DNA of 64,000 nt from positions 1,515,501 to 1,579,500 of the forward strand of contig OZ037846.1 in NCBI GenBank assembly GCA_964035575.1, written 5' to 3'. The number at the start of each line of letters is the position of its first letter. Position 1 is the first letter of the stretch. The notes beneath the pieces are model-generated. The model was not told the origin of the DNA. It saw nothing but the letters and a program-made list of their open reading frames with translations, and searched no databases. Both the position numbers and the translations under genes were made by a program. Origin of the DNA: Rhynchopus sp. YZ270_cl-10. Its lineage: Eukaryota > Euglenozoa > Diplonemea > Diplonemida > Diplonemidae. Below, in pieces: positions 9,855 to 19,523 of the stretch.

Positions 9855-12134
9855 ATGTCGAAGCGACACGTGGATGTGGACACTACATTGGACGAGAACC
9901 CAACGAGAAGAAAGCTTTCTGCAGACGAGGTCTTGGTGGAGGCTGCCAAGAAGGGGGACACGACTGCTGTGCGGGCGGGACTTGAGAAGCTCAGAACAGA
10001 CACAGACAACAAAACAGTGGTCTTGGATGCTGTGCACGAGGCATGCAGAGGGAACCACGATGAATGCCTCGCACTGCTTCTTCCGTATGTTGAGACAACG
10101 CAGATGGGGTTCGGGAACTTGCTGAGTGAGTGTGTCGACGCAGACCACGTTGCGTGCACGGAGGTCCTCTTGCAGCATTGGAAGTCAGTCTGCAGCAACA
10201 TGGCGATGGTCCCACACGGGCAAGAGGATACAGAAAGGCGTGCCTGTCCAGCCATGTGGGCAGACCCTGCAGTGTGTCAGGTGCTCATTGATGCAGGGGC
10301 AGACATCGAAACAAAGAATGACATGGGACGTTCGCCTCTGCACTGGGCTTGCCGTTCAGGAGCACTTGCGGTTGTGAAGTTGTTGGTGAAAGCAGGTGCG
10401 GGGGTGCGTGTCACAGACAACTTCGGATACACGTGTCTTATGTGTGCATCATCTCAGGGACACACCGAGACTGTGCGCTATCTTGTGGGTTTGAAGGATG
10501 TGGACGTGAATCACAAATGCGAGAACCGCTCTGCGATTTTCTCTGCAGTATGTGAAAATCACTCAGATGTGGTGAAGGTTCTCATTGATGCAGGGGCAGA
10601 CATCGAGGGAGAGGACGACGATGGACGTTCGCCACTGCTCGTGGCAAGTTGTGTCGCGAATGTCGAGATTGTGAAAATGTTGGTGAGAGCAGGTGCGGGG
10701 GTGTGTGTCGCAGACAACGACGGGAACACATGTCTTGTATTTGCGGCCTATTCTGGACACACCGATACTGTGCGCTATCTTGTGGGCTTGCCAGAGGTGG
10801 ACCTGAGTCACAAGGATAATGACGGCTGCACTGCGTTGCACTGCGCAGCTGATCAAAATCACTCAGATGTGGTGGAGGTGCTCATTGATGCAGGGGCTGA
10901 TATCGAAGCAATGGATGACACGGGACGTTCGCCTCTGCACTGTGCTTGCCGTTCAGGAGCACTTGACGTTGTGAAGTTGTTGGTGAAAGCAGATGCAGGA
11001 GTGTGTGTCACAGACAACGACGGAAACACGTGTCTTATCCTTGCGGCCTATTCTGGGTACACCGAGACTGTGCGCTATCTTGTGGGCTTGCCGGGGGTGG
11101 ACGTGAGTCACAAGGATAATGACAGCCATACTGCGTTGCACTGCGCAGCTGATCAAAATGATGTAGATGTGGTGGAGGTGCTCATTGAGGCAGTCGCTGA
11201 TATCGAAACCAAGGACGACACGGGATGTCCGCCTCTGCACTGGGCTTGCCATTCAGGGGCACTTGATGTTGTGAAGCTGTTGGTGAAAGCAGGTGCGGGG
11301 GTGCGTGTCACAGACAACAAAGGACGCACGTGTCTTATGTGTGCATCAGAGCGTGGACGCACCGATACTGTGCGCTATCTTGTGGGCTTGCCACAGGTGG
11401 ACGTGAGTCACAAAGATAATGACGGCTGCACTGCGTTGCACTGCGCAGCTGATCAAAAGCATGCAGATGTGGTGAAGGTGCTCATTGATGCAGGGGCTGA
11501 TATCGACATGCAGGATAACATGGGACGTTCGCCTCTGCACTGGACTTGCCGTTTAGGAGCACTCGACGTTATGAAGCTGTTGGTGAAAGCAGGTGCGGGG
11601 GTGGGTGTGACGGACAACGACGGAAACACATGTCTTCTGCGTGCAACATTTCAGGGGCGCACTAATGACGATACCGAGACTGTGCGCTATCTTCTCTGCC
11701 TGCCACAGGTGAACGTGAATGACTCAAATAACAGGGGCTTCACTTCACTGTACCGCGCAGTGTTGCGGAATCACTCAGATGTGGTGAAGGTGCTCATTGA
11801 CGCTGGGGCAGACGTCGAGGCAATGAACGATGGACGTACGCCTCTGCACTGTGCTTGTATGGTGGGAAATCTTAAAAATGTGCAGATGTTGGTCGAAGCA
11901 GGTGCGGACGTGTGTGAGGTGGATGGAAAGGGTGACAGATGCCTCAGCGTTGCGGCTCGTCATGGACACACCGAGACTGTGCGCTATCTTGTGGGCTTGC
12001 CAGAGGTGGACGTGAACCACAGAAATTTGTTGGGCCACACTGCATTGGACCGTGCGAGGGTGGAACAGCATTCAGGTGTGGTGCAGGTTCTCCTCGAGCA
12101 CCGTGGGGAAGTCTTTGCGCAATCACTCACGTGA
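9855..12134 (+). CDS. Ankyrin-repeat protein A, copy 2
   Basis: 759 codons, the same protein as copy 1 in every residue. It starts at the leader-adjacent ATG and ends TGA, with the ~135-residue family N-terminus and about 19 ankyrin repeats in six modules. If the tandem copies are real, this gene doubles the dose of protein A. Confidence 0.9.
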   Translation: MSKRHVDVDTTLDENPTRRKLSADEVLVEAAKKGDTTAVRAGLEKLRTDTDNKTVVLDAVHEACRGNHDECLALLLPYVETTQMGFGNLLSECVDADHVACTEVLLQHWKSVCSNMAMVPHGQEDTERRACPAMWADPAVCQVLIDAGADIETKNDMGRSPLHWACRSGALAVVKLLVKAGAGVRVTDNFGYTCLMCASSQGHTETVRYLVGLKDVDVNHKCENRSAIFSAVCENHSDVVKVLIDAGADIEGEDDDGRSPLLVASCVANVEIVKMLVRAGAGVCVADNDGNTCLVFAAYSGHTDTVRYLVGLPEVDLSHKDNDGCTALHCAADQNHSDVVEVLIDAGADIEAMDDTGRSPLHCACRSGALDVVKLLVKADAGVCVTDNDGNTCLILAAYSGYTETVRYLVGLPGVDVSHKDNDSHTALHCAADQNDVDVVEVLIEAVADIETKDDTGCPPLHWACHSGALDVVKLLVKAGAGVRVTDNKGRTCLMCASERGRTDTVRYLVGLPQVDVSHKDNDGCTALHCAADQKHADVVKVLIDAGADIDMQDNMGRSPLHWTCRLGALDVMKLLVKAGAGVGVTDNDGNTCLLRATFQGRTNDDTETVRYLLCLPQVNVNDSNNRGFTSLYRAVLRNHSDVVKVLIDAGADVEAMNDGRTPLHCACMVGNLKNVQMLVEAGADVCEVDGKGDRCLSVAARHGHTETVRYLVGLPEVDVNHRNLLGHTALDRARVEQHSGVVQVLLEHRGEVFAQSLT

Positions 12135-12412
12135 CGACATCGATTCCCTCATTAAAAACGACCTTTTTAGGGCGCTCGGGATCCTTCACGGAAGCATTGA
12201 TGGCACTAAAGCCATACCCGTTCTTCGCAGATTCCGCATCTGATCCGTTTGTGGAGTGGGAGGGTTTGCGGGCTGGCCAAGTTGCCTTCCCTCGTCGCAT
12301 GAGCACACCACCACCCAGCCACCAAACCCAAAAAAACCCCCCCAAAGTGCTATTTTCTGCTATTTTGGGGTCGTCAGCCACACCAATAATGCATCAGAAC
12401 AAATGAAAAATG

Positions 12413-12661
12413 CCTCTCTCTCTCTCTCTCTCTTTTCTCCTATCCAATGAATTCTGTTCCTCAACTTATTTCACTCTTCCCCACAAAGGAGTACGTAGGC
12501 CTACAACGTGTGTGTGTCTGAAGAAGTGTCAGGGATACGTACACGCAGCGCACCAGGTGTACCGAACGAACCGGAACAACTCAGTTTTGTTAAAGGGTCG
12601 TTTGTTAGCCCTCAATTTGGAGAGAAAAACACACCACCCACCAGCATACTAAATAAAAACC
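12413..12661 (+). promoter_or_regulatory. CT tract, CCAAT box and leader of gene B, copy 2
   Basis: Identical to the block before gene B copy 1, with the CTTCCCCACAAAGG variant of the leader motif. Confidence 0.5.
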
Positions 12662-14617
12662 ATGTCGAAGCGACACGTGGATGTGGACACTACATTGGAC
12701 GAGAACCCACCAAAGAGAAGAAAGCTTTCTGCAGACGAGGTCTTGGTGGAGGCTGCCAAGAAGGGGGACACGACTGCTGTGCGGGCGGGACTTGAGAAGC
12801 TCAGCCCAGACACAGACAACAAAACAGTGTTCTTGGATACTGTGCACGAGGCATGCAGAGGGAACCACGATGAATGCCTCGCACTGCTTCTTCCGTATGT
12901 TGAGACAACGCAGATGGGGTTCGGGAACTTGCTGAGTGAGTGTGTCGACGCAGACCACGTTGCGTGCACGGAGGTCCTCTTGCAGCATTGGAAGTCAGTC
13001 TGCAGCAACATGGCGATGGTCCCACACGGGCAAGAGGATACAGAAAGGCGTGCCTGTCCAGCCATGTGGGCAGACCCTGCAGTGTGTCAGGTGCTCATTG
13101 ATGCAGGGGCAGACATCGAAACAAAGGACGACATGGGACGTTCGCCTCTGCACTGGGCTTGCCGTTCAGGAGCACTTGCAGTTGTGAAGCTGTTGGTGAA
13201 AGCAGGTGCGTGGGTGCGTGTCACAGACAACTTCGGAAACACGTGTCTTATGTGTGCATCATCTCAGGGACACACCGAGACTGTGCGCTATCTTGTGGGT
13301 TTGGAGGATGTGGACCTGAATAACAAAGGCTACTACAGCTGCTCTGCGTTGGTCTCTGCAGTATGTGAAAATCATGCAGATGTGGTGAAGGTGCTCATTG
13401 ATGCAGGGGCAGACATCGAGGGAGAGGACGACGATGGACGTTCGCCACTGCTCATAGCAAGTTGTGTTGCGAATGTCGAGATTGTGAAAATGTTGGTGAA
13501 AGCAGGTGCGGGGGTGCGTGTCGCAGACAACGAAGAAAACACATGTCTTATCCTTGCGGCCCATTGTGGACACACCGAGACTGTGCGCCATCTTGTGGGC
13601 TTGCCAGAGGTGGACCTGGGTCACAAGGATAGGGACGGCTTCACTGCGTTGCACTGCGCAGCTGATGAAAAGCACTCCGATGTGGTGGTGGTGCTCATTG
13701 ATGCAGGGGCTGATATCGAAGCAAAGGACTGCACGGGACGTTCGCCTCTTCACGTGGCTTGCCGTTCAGGAACACTTGACGTGGTGAAGTTGTTGGTGAA
13801 AGCAGGTGCGGGGGTGCGTGTCACAGACAACGAAGAAAACACATGTCTTATCATTGCGGCCCATTCTGGACACACCGAGACTGTGCGCTATCTTGTGGGC
13901 TTGCCACAGGTGGACGTGAGTCACAAAGATAATGACGGCTGCACTGCGTTGCACTGCGCAGCTGATCAAAATGATGCAGATGCGATGGAGGTGCTCATTG
14001 ATGCAGGCGCTGATATCGAAGCAATGGACGACACGGGATGTCCTCTTCTGTACTGGGCTTGCCATTCAGGAGTACTTTCAGTTGTGAAGCTGTTGGTGAA
14101 AGCAGGTGCGGGGGTGCGTGTCACAGACAACGAAGGAATCACGTGTCTTATGTGTGCATCAGAGCATGGACGCACAGAGACTGTGCGCTATCTTCTGGGA
14201 CTGCCAGAGGTGGACGTGAATGACTCAAATAACAGTGGCCCCACTTCACTGCACCGCGCAGTGTTGCGGAAGCACTCAGATGTGGTGAAGGTGCTCATTG
14301 ACGCTGGGGCAGACGTCGAAGCAATGAACGATGGACGTACGCCTCTGCACTGTGCTTGTGTAGCGGGTAATCCTGAAATTGTGCAGATGTTGGTCGAAGC
14401 AGGTGCGGACGTGTGTGCGGTGGATAACAAGAGTGACAGATGCCTCAGCATTGCGGCTCGTTATGGACACACCGAGACTGTGCGTTATCTTGTGGGCTTG
14501 CCAGAGGTGGACGTGAACCACAGAAATTTGTTGGGCCACACTGCATTGGACTGTGCGAGGAAGAAACAACATGCAGATGTGGTGCAGGTTCTCCTCGAGC
14601 AGCACTCCCACACGTGA
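12662..14617 (+). CDS. Ankyrin-repeat protein B, copy 2
   Basis: 651 codons, identical to copy 1: PPKRRK at residues 16-21, five three-ankyrin modules and a QHSHT tail. It is the closest intact relative of gene D at 27053, which lacks two of these modules. Confidence 0.9.
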   Translation: MSKRHVDVDTTLDENPPKRRKLSADEVLVEAAKKGDTTAVRAGLEKLSPDTDNKTVFLDTVHEACRGNHDECLALLLPYVETTQMGFGNLLSECVDADHVACTEVLLQHWKSVCSNMAMVPHGQEDTERRACPAMWADPAVCQVLIDAGADIETKDDMGRSPLHWACRSGALAVVKLLVKAGAWVRVTDNFGNTCLMCASSQGHTETVRYLVGLEDVDLNNKGYYSCSALVSAVCENHADVVKVLIDAGADIEGEDDDGRSPLLIASCVANVEIVKMLVKAGAGVRVADNEENTCLILAAHCGHTETVRHLVGLPEVDLGHKDRDGFTALHCAADEKHSDVVVVLIDAGADIEAKDCTGRSPLHVACRSGTLDVVKLLVKAGAGVRVTDNEENTCLIIAAHSGHTETVRYLVGLPQVDVSHKDNDGCTALHCAADQNDADAMEVLIDAGADIEAMDDTGCPLLYWACHSGVLSVVKLLVKAGAGVRVTDNEGITCLMCASEHGRTETVRYLLGLPEVDVNDSNNSGPTSLHRAVLRKHSDVVKVLIDAGADVEAMNDGRTPLHCACVAGNPEIVQMLVEAGADVCAVDNKSDRCLSIAARYGHTETVRYLVGLPEVDVNHRNLLGHTALDCARKKQHADVVQVLLEQHSHT

Positions 14618-16174
14618 CGACATCGATTCCCTCATTAAAAACGAGCACCTTTTTAGGGCGCTCGGGATCCTTCACGGAAGCATTGACGGCACTAAGGCCA
14701 CACCCGTTCTTCGCAGATGCCGCATCTTGGCAGAGAGTGAGTGCAGGGAGGGGAGGTCTTACGGAGGAAGGTGAACACCTGACGCCTGACGATAGCCGAG
14801 AAGGGCAAACTCCACGCTCTCACCGTGCTGGCAGGGATTGGCGAGATGTTTTGGTCCAGGAGTATTTTTATGAACTTTAAAAAAATTTCGCCACTCGGGG
14901 ACTCGTCGGCAGAATGGTTTCTTCCTCCTCCTCCTCTTCCTCTTCCCCAGCAGTATTACATCGGGCACCCTGCGTTGTTCTTCTTCAGGCGCTTTGCGGC
15001 TTCCTCGCCCTGCCGCTTCAGGGTTGCTGATGCCCCTCCTGAGGGAGGGGAAGAAGGAGATCTGAGATAGATAGAGAGTACCTAAAAGACCCGCGAGGGG
15101 CGAACAGCAATGATAAAAACGGAGAGGAGGGGAGGGGGATACTTTTATCTCGAAATAGGCGCTACGATGAGGGGGGCGAATGTGGAAGCCGAAACAACCC
15201 AAAACAAAACCCAACAAAAAATCTGATGAAGATGGTGTGGTGATTTGGTGAGGGTAGAGACTGAAACATAAACGGACCCCGGTCAACCAGGACAAAGCCT
15301 GAGGAAAATCAAATAAATATTCTGCCAAATAGCAGTGTGCGTGCCATATCAAATCAAAAGAACGGTAGTCTGTATCAAACACGCAGCGAAGCTGCTCCGC
15401 TAAAGCGTGTTTCAGCGAGACAGAGAGAGAGAGAGACCCGGGGGCTTGTTGAAGGGACGGAGCGGGAAAAGGAAAAGAAAAAAGGTTTATTCCGAAGGCT
15501 GTCTTTGTGTACTAAGGTTACCTCAGAGAGAAGATGCGATTGTCTCACAAAACTTTTATTATTATTTTTGCTTTTTTCTGCCAACATAAACCTGTGGTCC
15601 ACACCCTTCTAGCCTTTTTGACCACCACTGTGTAGCCTGAACAGATTTGGCCAAGTGCCATTTCATCTGCGGTCTTTCTTTTTTTCACCTGAGTCGGAGA
15701 GGTGAACAGAGCATCTAGTCGACAGTAAGGAGTCCGAGAGAAACAGGCAAGGCGACGGCTGCGTGTGGAACTCATACAAAGTGTAGTTTTCCACCAGCGC
15801 ACAATCAACTGGCGTCCCAAGGTTTTGTGCGACTCTTCAAATTTTCTGCACCCAACAAACACCATCTCATCACCGTCTCAGCTTCCTTCACAAGCAAAAG
15901 AAAATAGGGCAAAAGTAGCGTACCATGCGCCTGCGGCGCTCTTACTGTCTTCATTAAAACAAAAGCATATTGGCAAAACTGCGAATAGTGCAATTTTATT
16001 TCGCCTGCGGCGCCCACCTCCTTCCCCTCTCCTCGTGGGTGCAGGGAGTCGCGACGGCTCGGCAAAAGCGGGGGGACCAAATTTTGAGACCAAAAACCAA
16101 GCGGAAGCCCTGCTTACTAAGTTAGACAGAAAAAATGGTCCCAAAAACAATAGTGCATCAGAACAAATGAAAAT
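14618..16174. other. Spacer between genes B and C, copy 2
   Basis: Same content as 4949-6505, including the S1 block at 15659-15774 and the CTT/CCT-rich run. No gene is supported. Confidence 0.6.
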
Positions 16175-16427
16175 GCCTCCCTCCCTCCCCCTCTCTCTTT
16201 TCTCCTATCCAATGAATTCTGTTCCTCAACTTATTTCACTCTTCCCCGCAAAGGAGTACGTAGGTCCTACAACGTGTGTGTGTCTGAAGAAGTGTCAGGG
16301 ATACGTACACGCAGCGCACCAGGTGCTCCAAACGAACCGGAACAACTCAGTTTTGTTAAAGGGTCGTTTGTTAGCCCTCAATTTGGAGAGAAAAACACAC
16401 CACCCACCAGCATACTAAATAAAAACC
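16175..16427 (+). promoter_or_regulatory. CT tract, CCAAT box and leader of gene C, copy 2
   Basis: Identical to the block before gene C copy 1. Confidence 0.5.
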
Positions 16428-18099
16428 ATGTCGAAGCGACACGTGGATGTGGACACTACATTGCACGAGAACCCACCAAAGAGAAGAAAGCTTTCTGCAG
16501 ACGAGGTCTTGGTGGAGGCTGCCAAGAAGGGGGACACGACTGCTGTGCGGGCGGGACTTGAGAAGCTCAGAACAGACACAGACAACAAAACAGTGGTCTT
16601 GGATGCTGTGCACGAGGCATGCAGAGGGAACCACGATGAATGCCTCGCACTGCTTCTTCCGTATGTTGAGACAACGCAGATGGGGTTCGGGAACTTGCTG
16701 AGTGAATGTGTCGACGCAGACCACGTTGCGTGCACGGAGGTCCTCTTGCAGCATTGGAAGTCAGTCTGCAGCAACATGGTGATGGTCCCACACGGGCAAG
16801 AGGATACAGAAAGGCGTGCCTGTCCAGCCATGTGGGCAGACCCTGCAGTGTGTCAGGTGCTCATTGATGCAGGGGCAGACATCGAAACAAAGGACTACAT
16901 GGGACGTTCGCCTCTGCACTGGGCTTGCCGTTCAGGAGCACTTGACGTTGTGAAGCTGTTGGTGAAAGCAGGTGCGGGGGTGCGTGTCACAGACAACAAA
17001 GGTTACACATGTCTTATTCGTGCATCAGAGCATGGACGCACTGAGACTGTGCGCTATCTTGTGAACCTGCCACAGGTGGACCTGAGGCACAAGGATAATG
17101 AGAGCTACACTGCGTTGCACTGCGCAGCAGGTGCACAACATGCGGATGTGGTGAAGGTGCTAATTGATGCAGGGGCAGATATCGAAATAAAGAATGAACT
17201 TGGACGTCCGCCTCTTATCGTGGCTTGTCATTCTGGAGCACTTGACGTTGTGAAGCTGTTGGTGAAAGCAGGTGCGGGGGTGCGTGTCACAGACAACGAA
17301 GGTTACACATGTCTTATCCTTGCTGCCTATTGTGGACACACCGAGACTGTGCGCTATCTTGGGCTTGCCACAGGTGGACGTGAATCACAAGGGTAATGAC
17401 GGCTGGTCTGCGATTTTCTCTGCAGTGCGTCAAAAGCATGCAGCTGTGGTGGAAGTACTCATTGATGCAGGGGCAGGTTTCGCAATATTCGGAATAATGG
17501 TTGATACGGGGCGTTCACCTCTTCACGAGGCTTGCCGTTCAGGAGCACTTTCAGTTGTGAAGCTGTTGGTGAAAGCAGGTGCGGGTGTGCGTGTCACAGA
17601 CAACGACGGACGCACGTGTCTTATGTGTGCATCAGAGCATGGACGCACCGAGACTGTGCGCTATCTTCTCTGCCTGCCACAGGTGGACGCGAATAACTCA
17701 GGTAACAGGGGTTACACTTCAGTGCACCGCGCAGTGTTACGGAAGCACTCAGATGTGGTGAAGGTGCTCATTGACGCTGGGGCAGACGTCGATGCAAAGG
17801 ACAGCAAGGGACGTACGCCTCTGCACTGTGCTTGTACGGTGGAATATCCTGAAAATGTGCAGATGTTGGTCGAAGCAGGTGCGGACGTGTGTGCGGTGGA
17901 TGACAAGAGTGACAGATGCCTCAGCGTTGCGGCTCGTCATGGACACACCGAGACTGTGCGCTATCTTGTGGGCTTGCCAGAGGTGGACGTGAACCACAGA
18001 AATTTGTTGGGCCACACTGCATTGGACTGTGCGAGGGTGAAACAGCATGCAGATGTGGTGCAGGTTCTCCTCGAGCACCGTGGGGAAGTCTTTGCATAA
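16428..18099 (+). pseudogene. Ankyrin-repeat gene C, copy 2 (frameshifted)
   Basis: Carries the same 2-bp loss (near 17360) as copy 1. The first frame is 322 codons to 17396, and ankyrin coding continues in another frame to the TAA at 18097-18099. The shared lesion means the break predates the duplication, unless the copies are an assembly artefact. The rest of the repeat array has no other visible break. Confidence 0.85.
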
Positions 18100-19270
18100 T
18101 AAGGTATATTGTGCGTGTCTGTTTTCGGCAACTGAACTAAACACTCCCACTGAGGTTACACCTTGTGGGATCGGCATTGCGAGAAGTCATTCGACAGACT
18201 TTGAGAATTGCCTGAACATGCCTACCATTTCATCTCCGGTCTTTCTTTTTTTCACCTGAGTCGGAGAGAGGTGAACAGAGGATCTAGTCGACAGTACGGA
18301 GTCCGAGAGAAACAGGCAAGGCGACGGCTGCGTGTGGAAATCAGACAAAGGGTGGTGACTGCACTTTTCATGTCTTTTCAATCATTCCCAGGGCTTTCCG
18401 CAGGGGGGAGAATGAAAAGATATGGGGACCAGCCTGCGCTTGAGCATTCTGAGGCTTCCTATTTGGACTTTTCCAGATTTTTTGCATTTTTTCGTACCGT
18501 CCTGTCCCCGTACGTTCAAATACAGGCATAAAGTACGGTTCCAGCTTCCCCTGCTCCTCTCACAAATAAGCCAACAACGGGAGGCAACCGCGAACCCTGT
18601 GTTCGCGTCAGTTGCAGGCAAACGTCCACCATCAGAGACATCTGAGGTTGTGTACAAGAAGAAGGAGAAGTCGTGTCAATCTCATTCAATTATGAGGGTT
18701 GGAAGACGGAGGAGATCTAAAATGTTGCGTACTGTGGCTTCGCCTGGAACCTTTGGGTGCCAGGACCGGCGCTTCTTTTATAGATGTACTGTGGTTACTG
18801 ATAAGAAGTCTGACACTCCCTGCGGCTTGTGGTTCACCCTCCCACCCTCGCGCCTTCCACGATTTTGTGCATCAGAGGGGGGAAAGCGCGTCACCTCTCG
18901 GCACTGGCAGGGAGTCGCGTGCACGAAGCGACCGCTTTTATGGGGAAAGCTCGGGGCCCAAATCACCCCGTAGGGGTCATTGACGAGAGCCCTGACAACA
19001 AGGCGCGTACTTATTTTTTTCCACCTTTTTTTTTTGGCTGGCCCCCCTGGAAGGCCAAAACCCCAAATCCTGCGGAAAGCCCTGCATTACCCTAAAAAAG
19101 AAAACAAACGAAAAAAGAAGCCAAACCCTTTCAAGAAGTGGCATTTTTTGCGCATGACAAGAATGAAGCTCGACGTTGGTGGGTTATTCATCAATACAAC
19201 AAGATGGCTTCGGGTAACAGTTCAGTGCCGTGCCTAAGTTAGACAGAAAAAAAATGGCCCCAAAAAACAA
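18100..19270. other. Spacer between gene C copy 2 and gene A copy 3
   Basis: Same content as 8431-9601: S1 at 18224-18339, S2 at 18600-18969, and T-rich stretches. No gene is supported. Confidence 0.6.
18600..18969 (-). repeat. Dispersed repeat S2, copy in unit 2
   Basis: Identical to 8931-9300. A diverged inverted relative lies at 63640-64000. Confidence 0.65.
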
Positions 19271-19523
19271 TATCTCTCTCTCTCTCTCTCTCTCTTTTCT
19301 CCTATCCAATGAATTCTGTTCCAACTTATTTCACTCTTCCCCGCAAAGGAGTACGTAGGCCCTTCAACGTGTGTGTGTCTGACGAAGTGTCAGGGATACG
19401 TACACGCAGCGCACCAGGTGCTCCCAAACGAACCGGAACAACTCAGTTTTGTTAAAGGGTCGTTTGTTAGCCCTCAATTTGGAGAGAAAAACACACCACC
19501 CACCAGCATACTAAATAAAAACC
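19271..19523 (+). promoter_or_regulatory. CT tract, CCAAT box and leader of gene A, copy 3
   Basis: Same as the block before gene A copy 2. Confidence 0.5.

Larger units (their letters stand above)
9670..19338 (+). repeat. Tandem segmental unit, copy 2
   Basis: Second complete 9669-bp unit, joined head to tail with copy 1 and indistinguishable from it wherever compared. The spacer repeats S1 and S2, the microsatellites and the broken gene C are all carried along, so the duplication acted on the whole block rather than on single genes. Confidence 0.95.
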
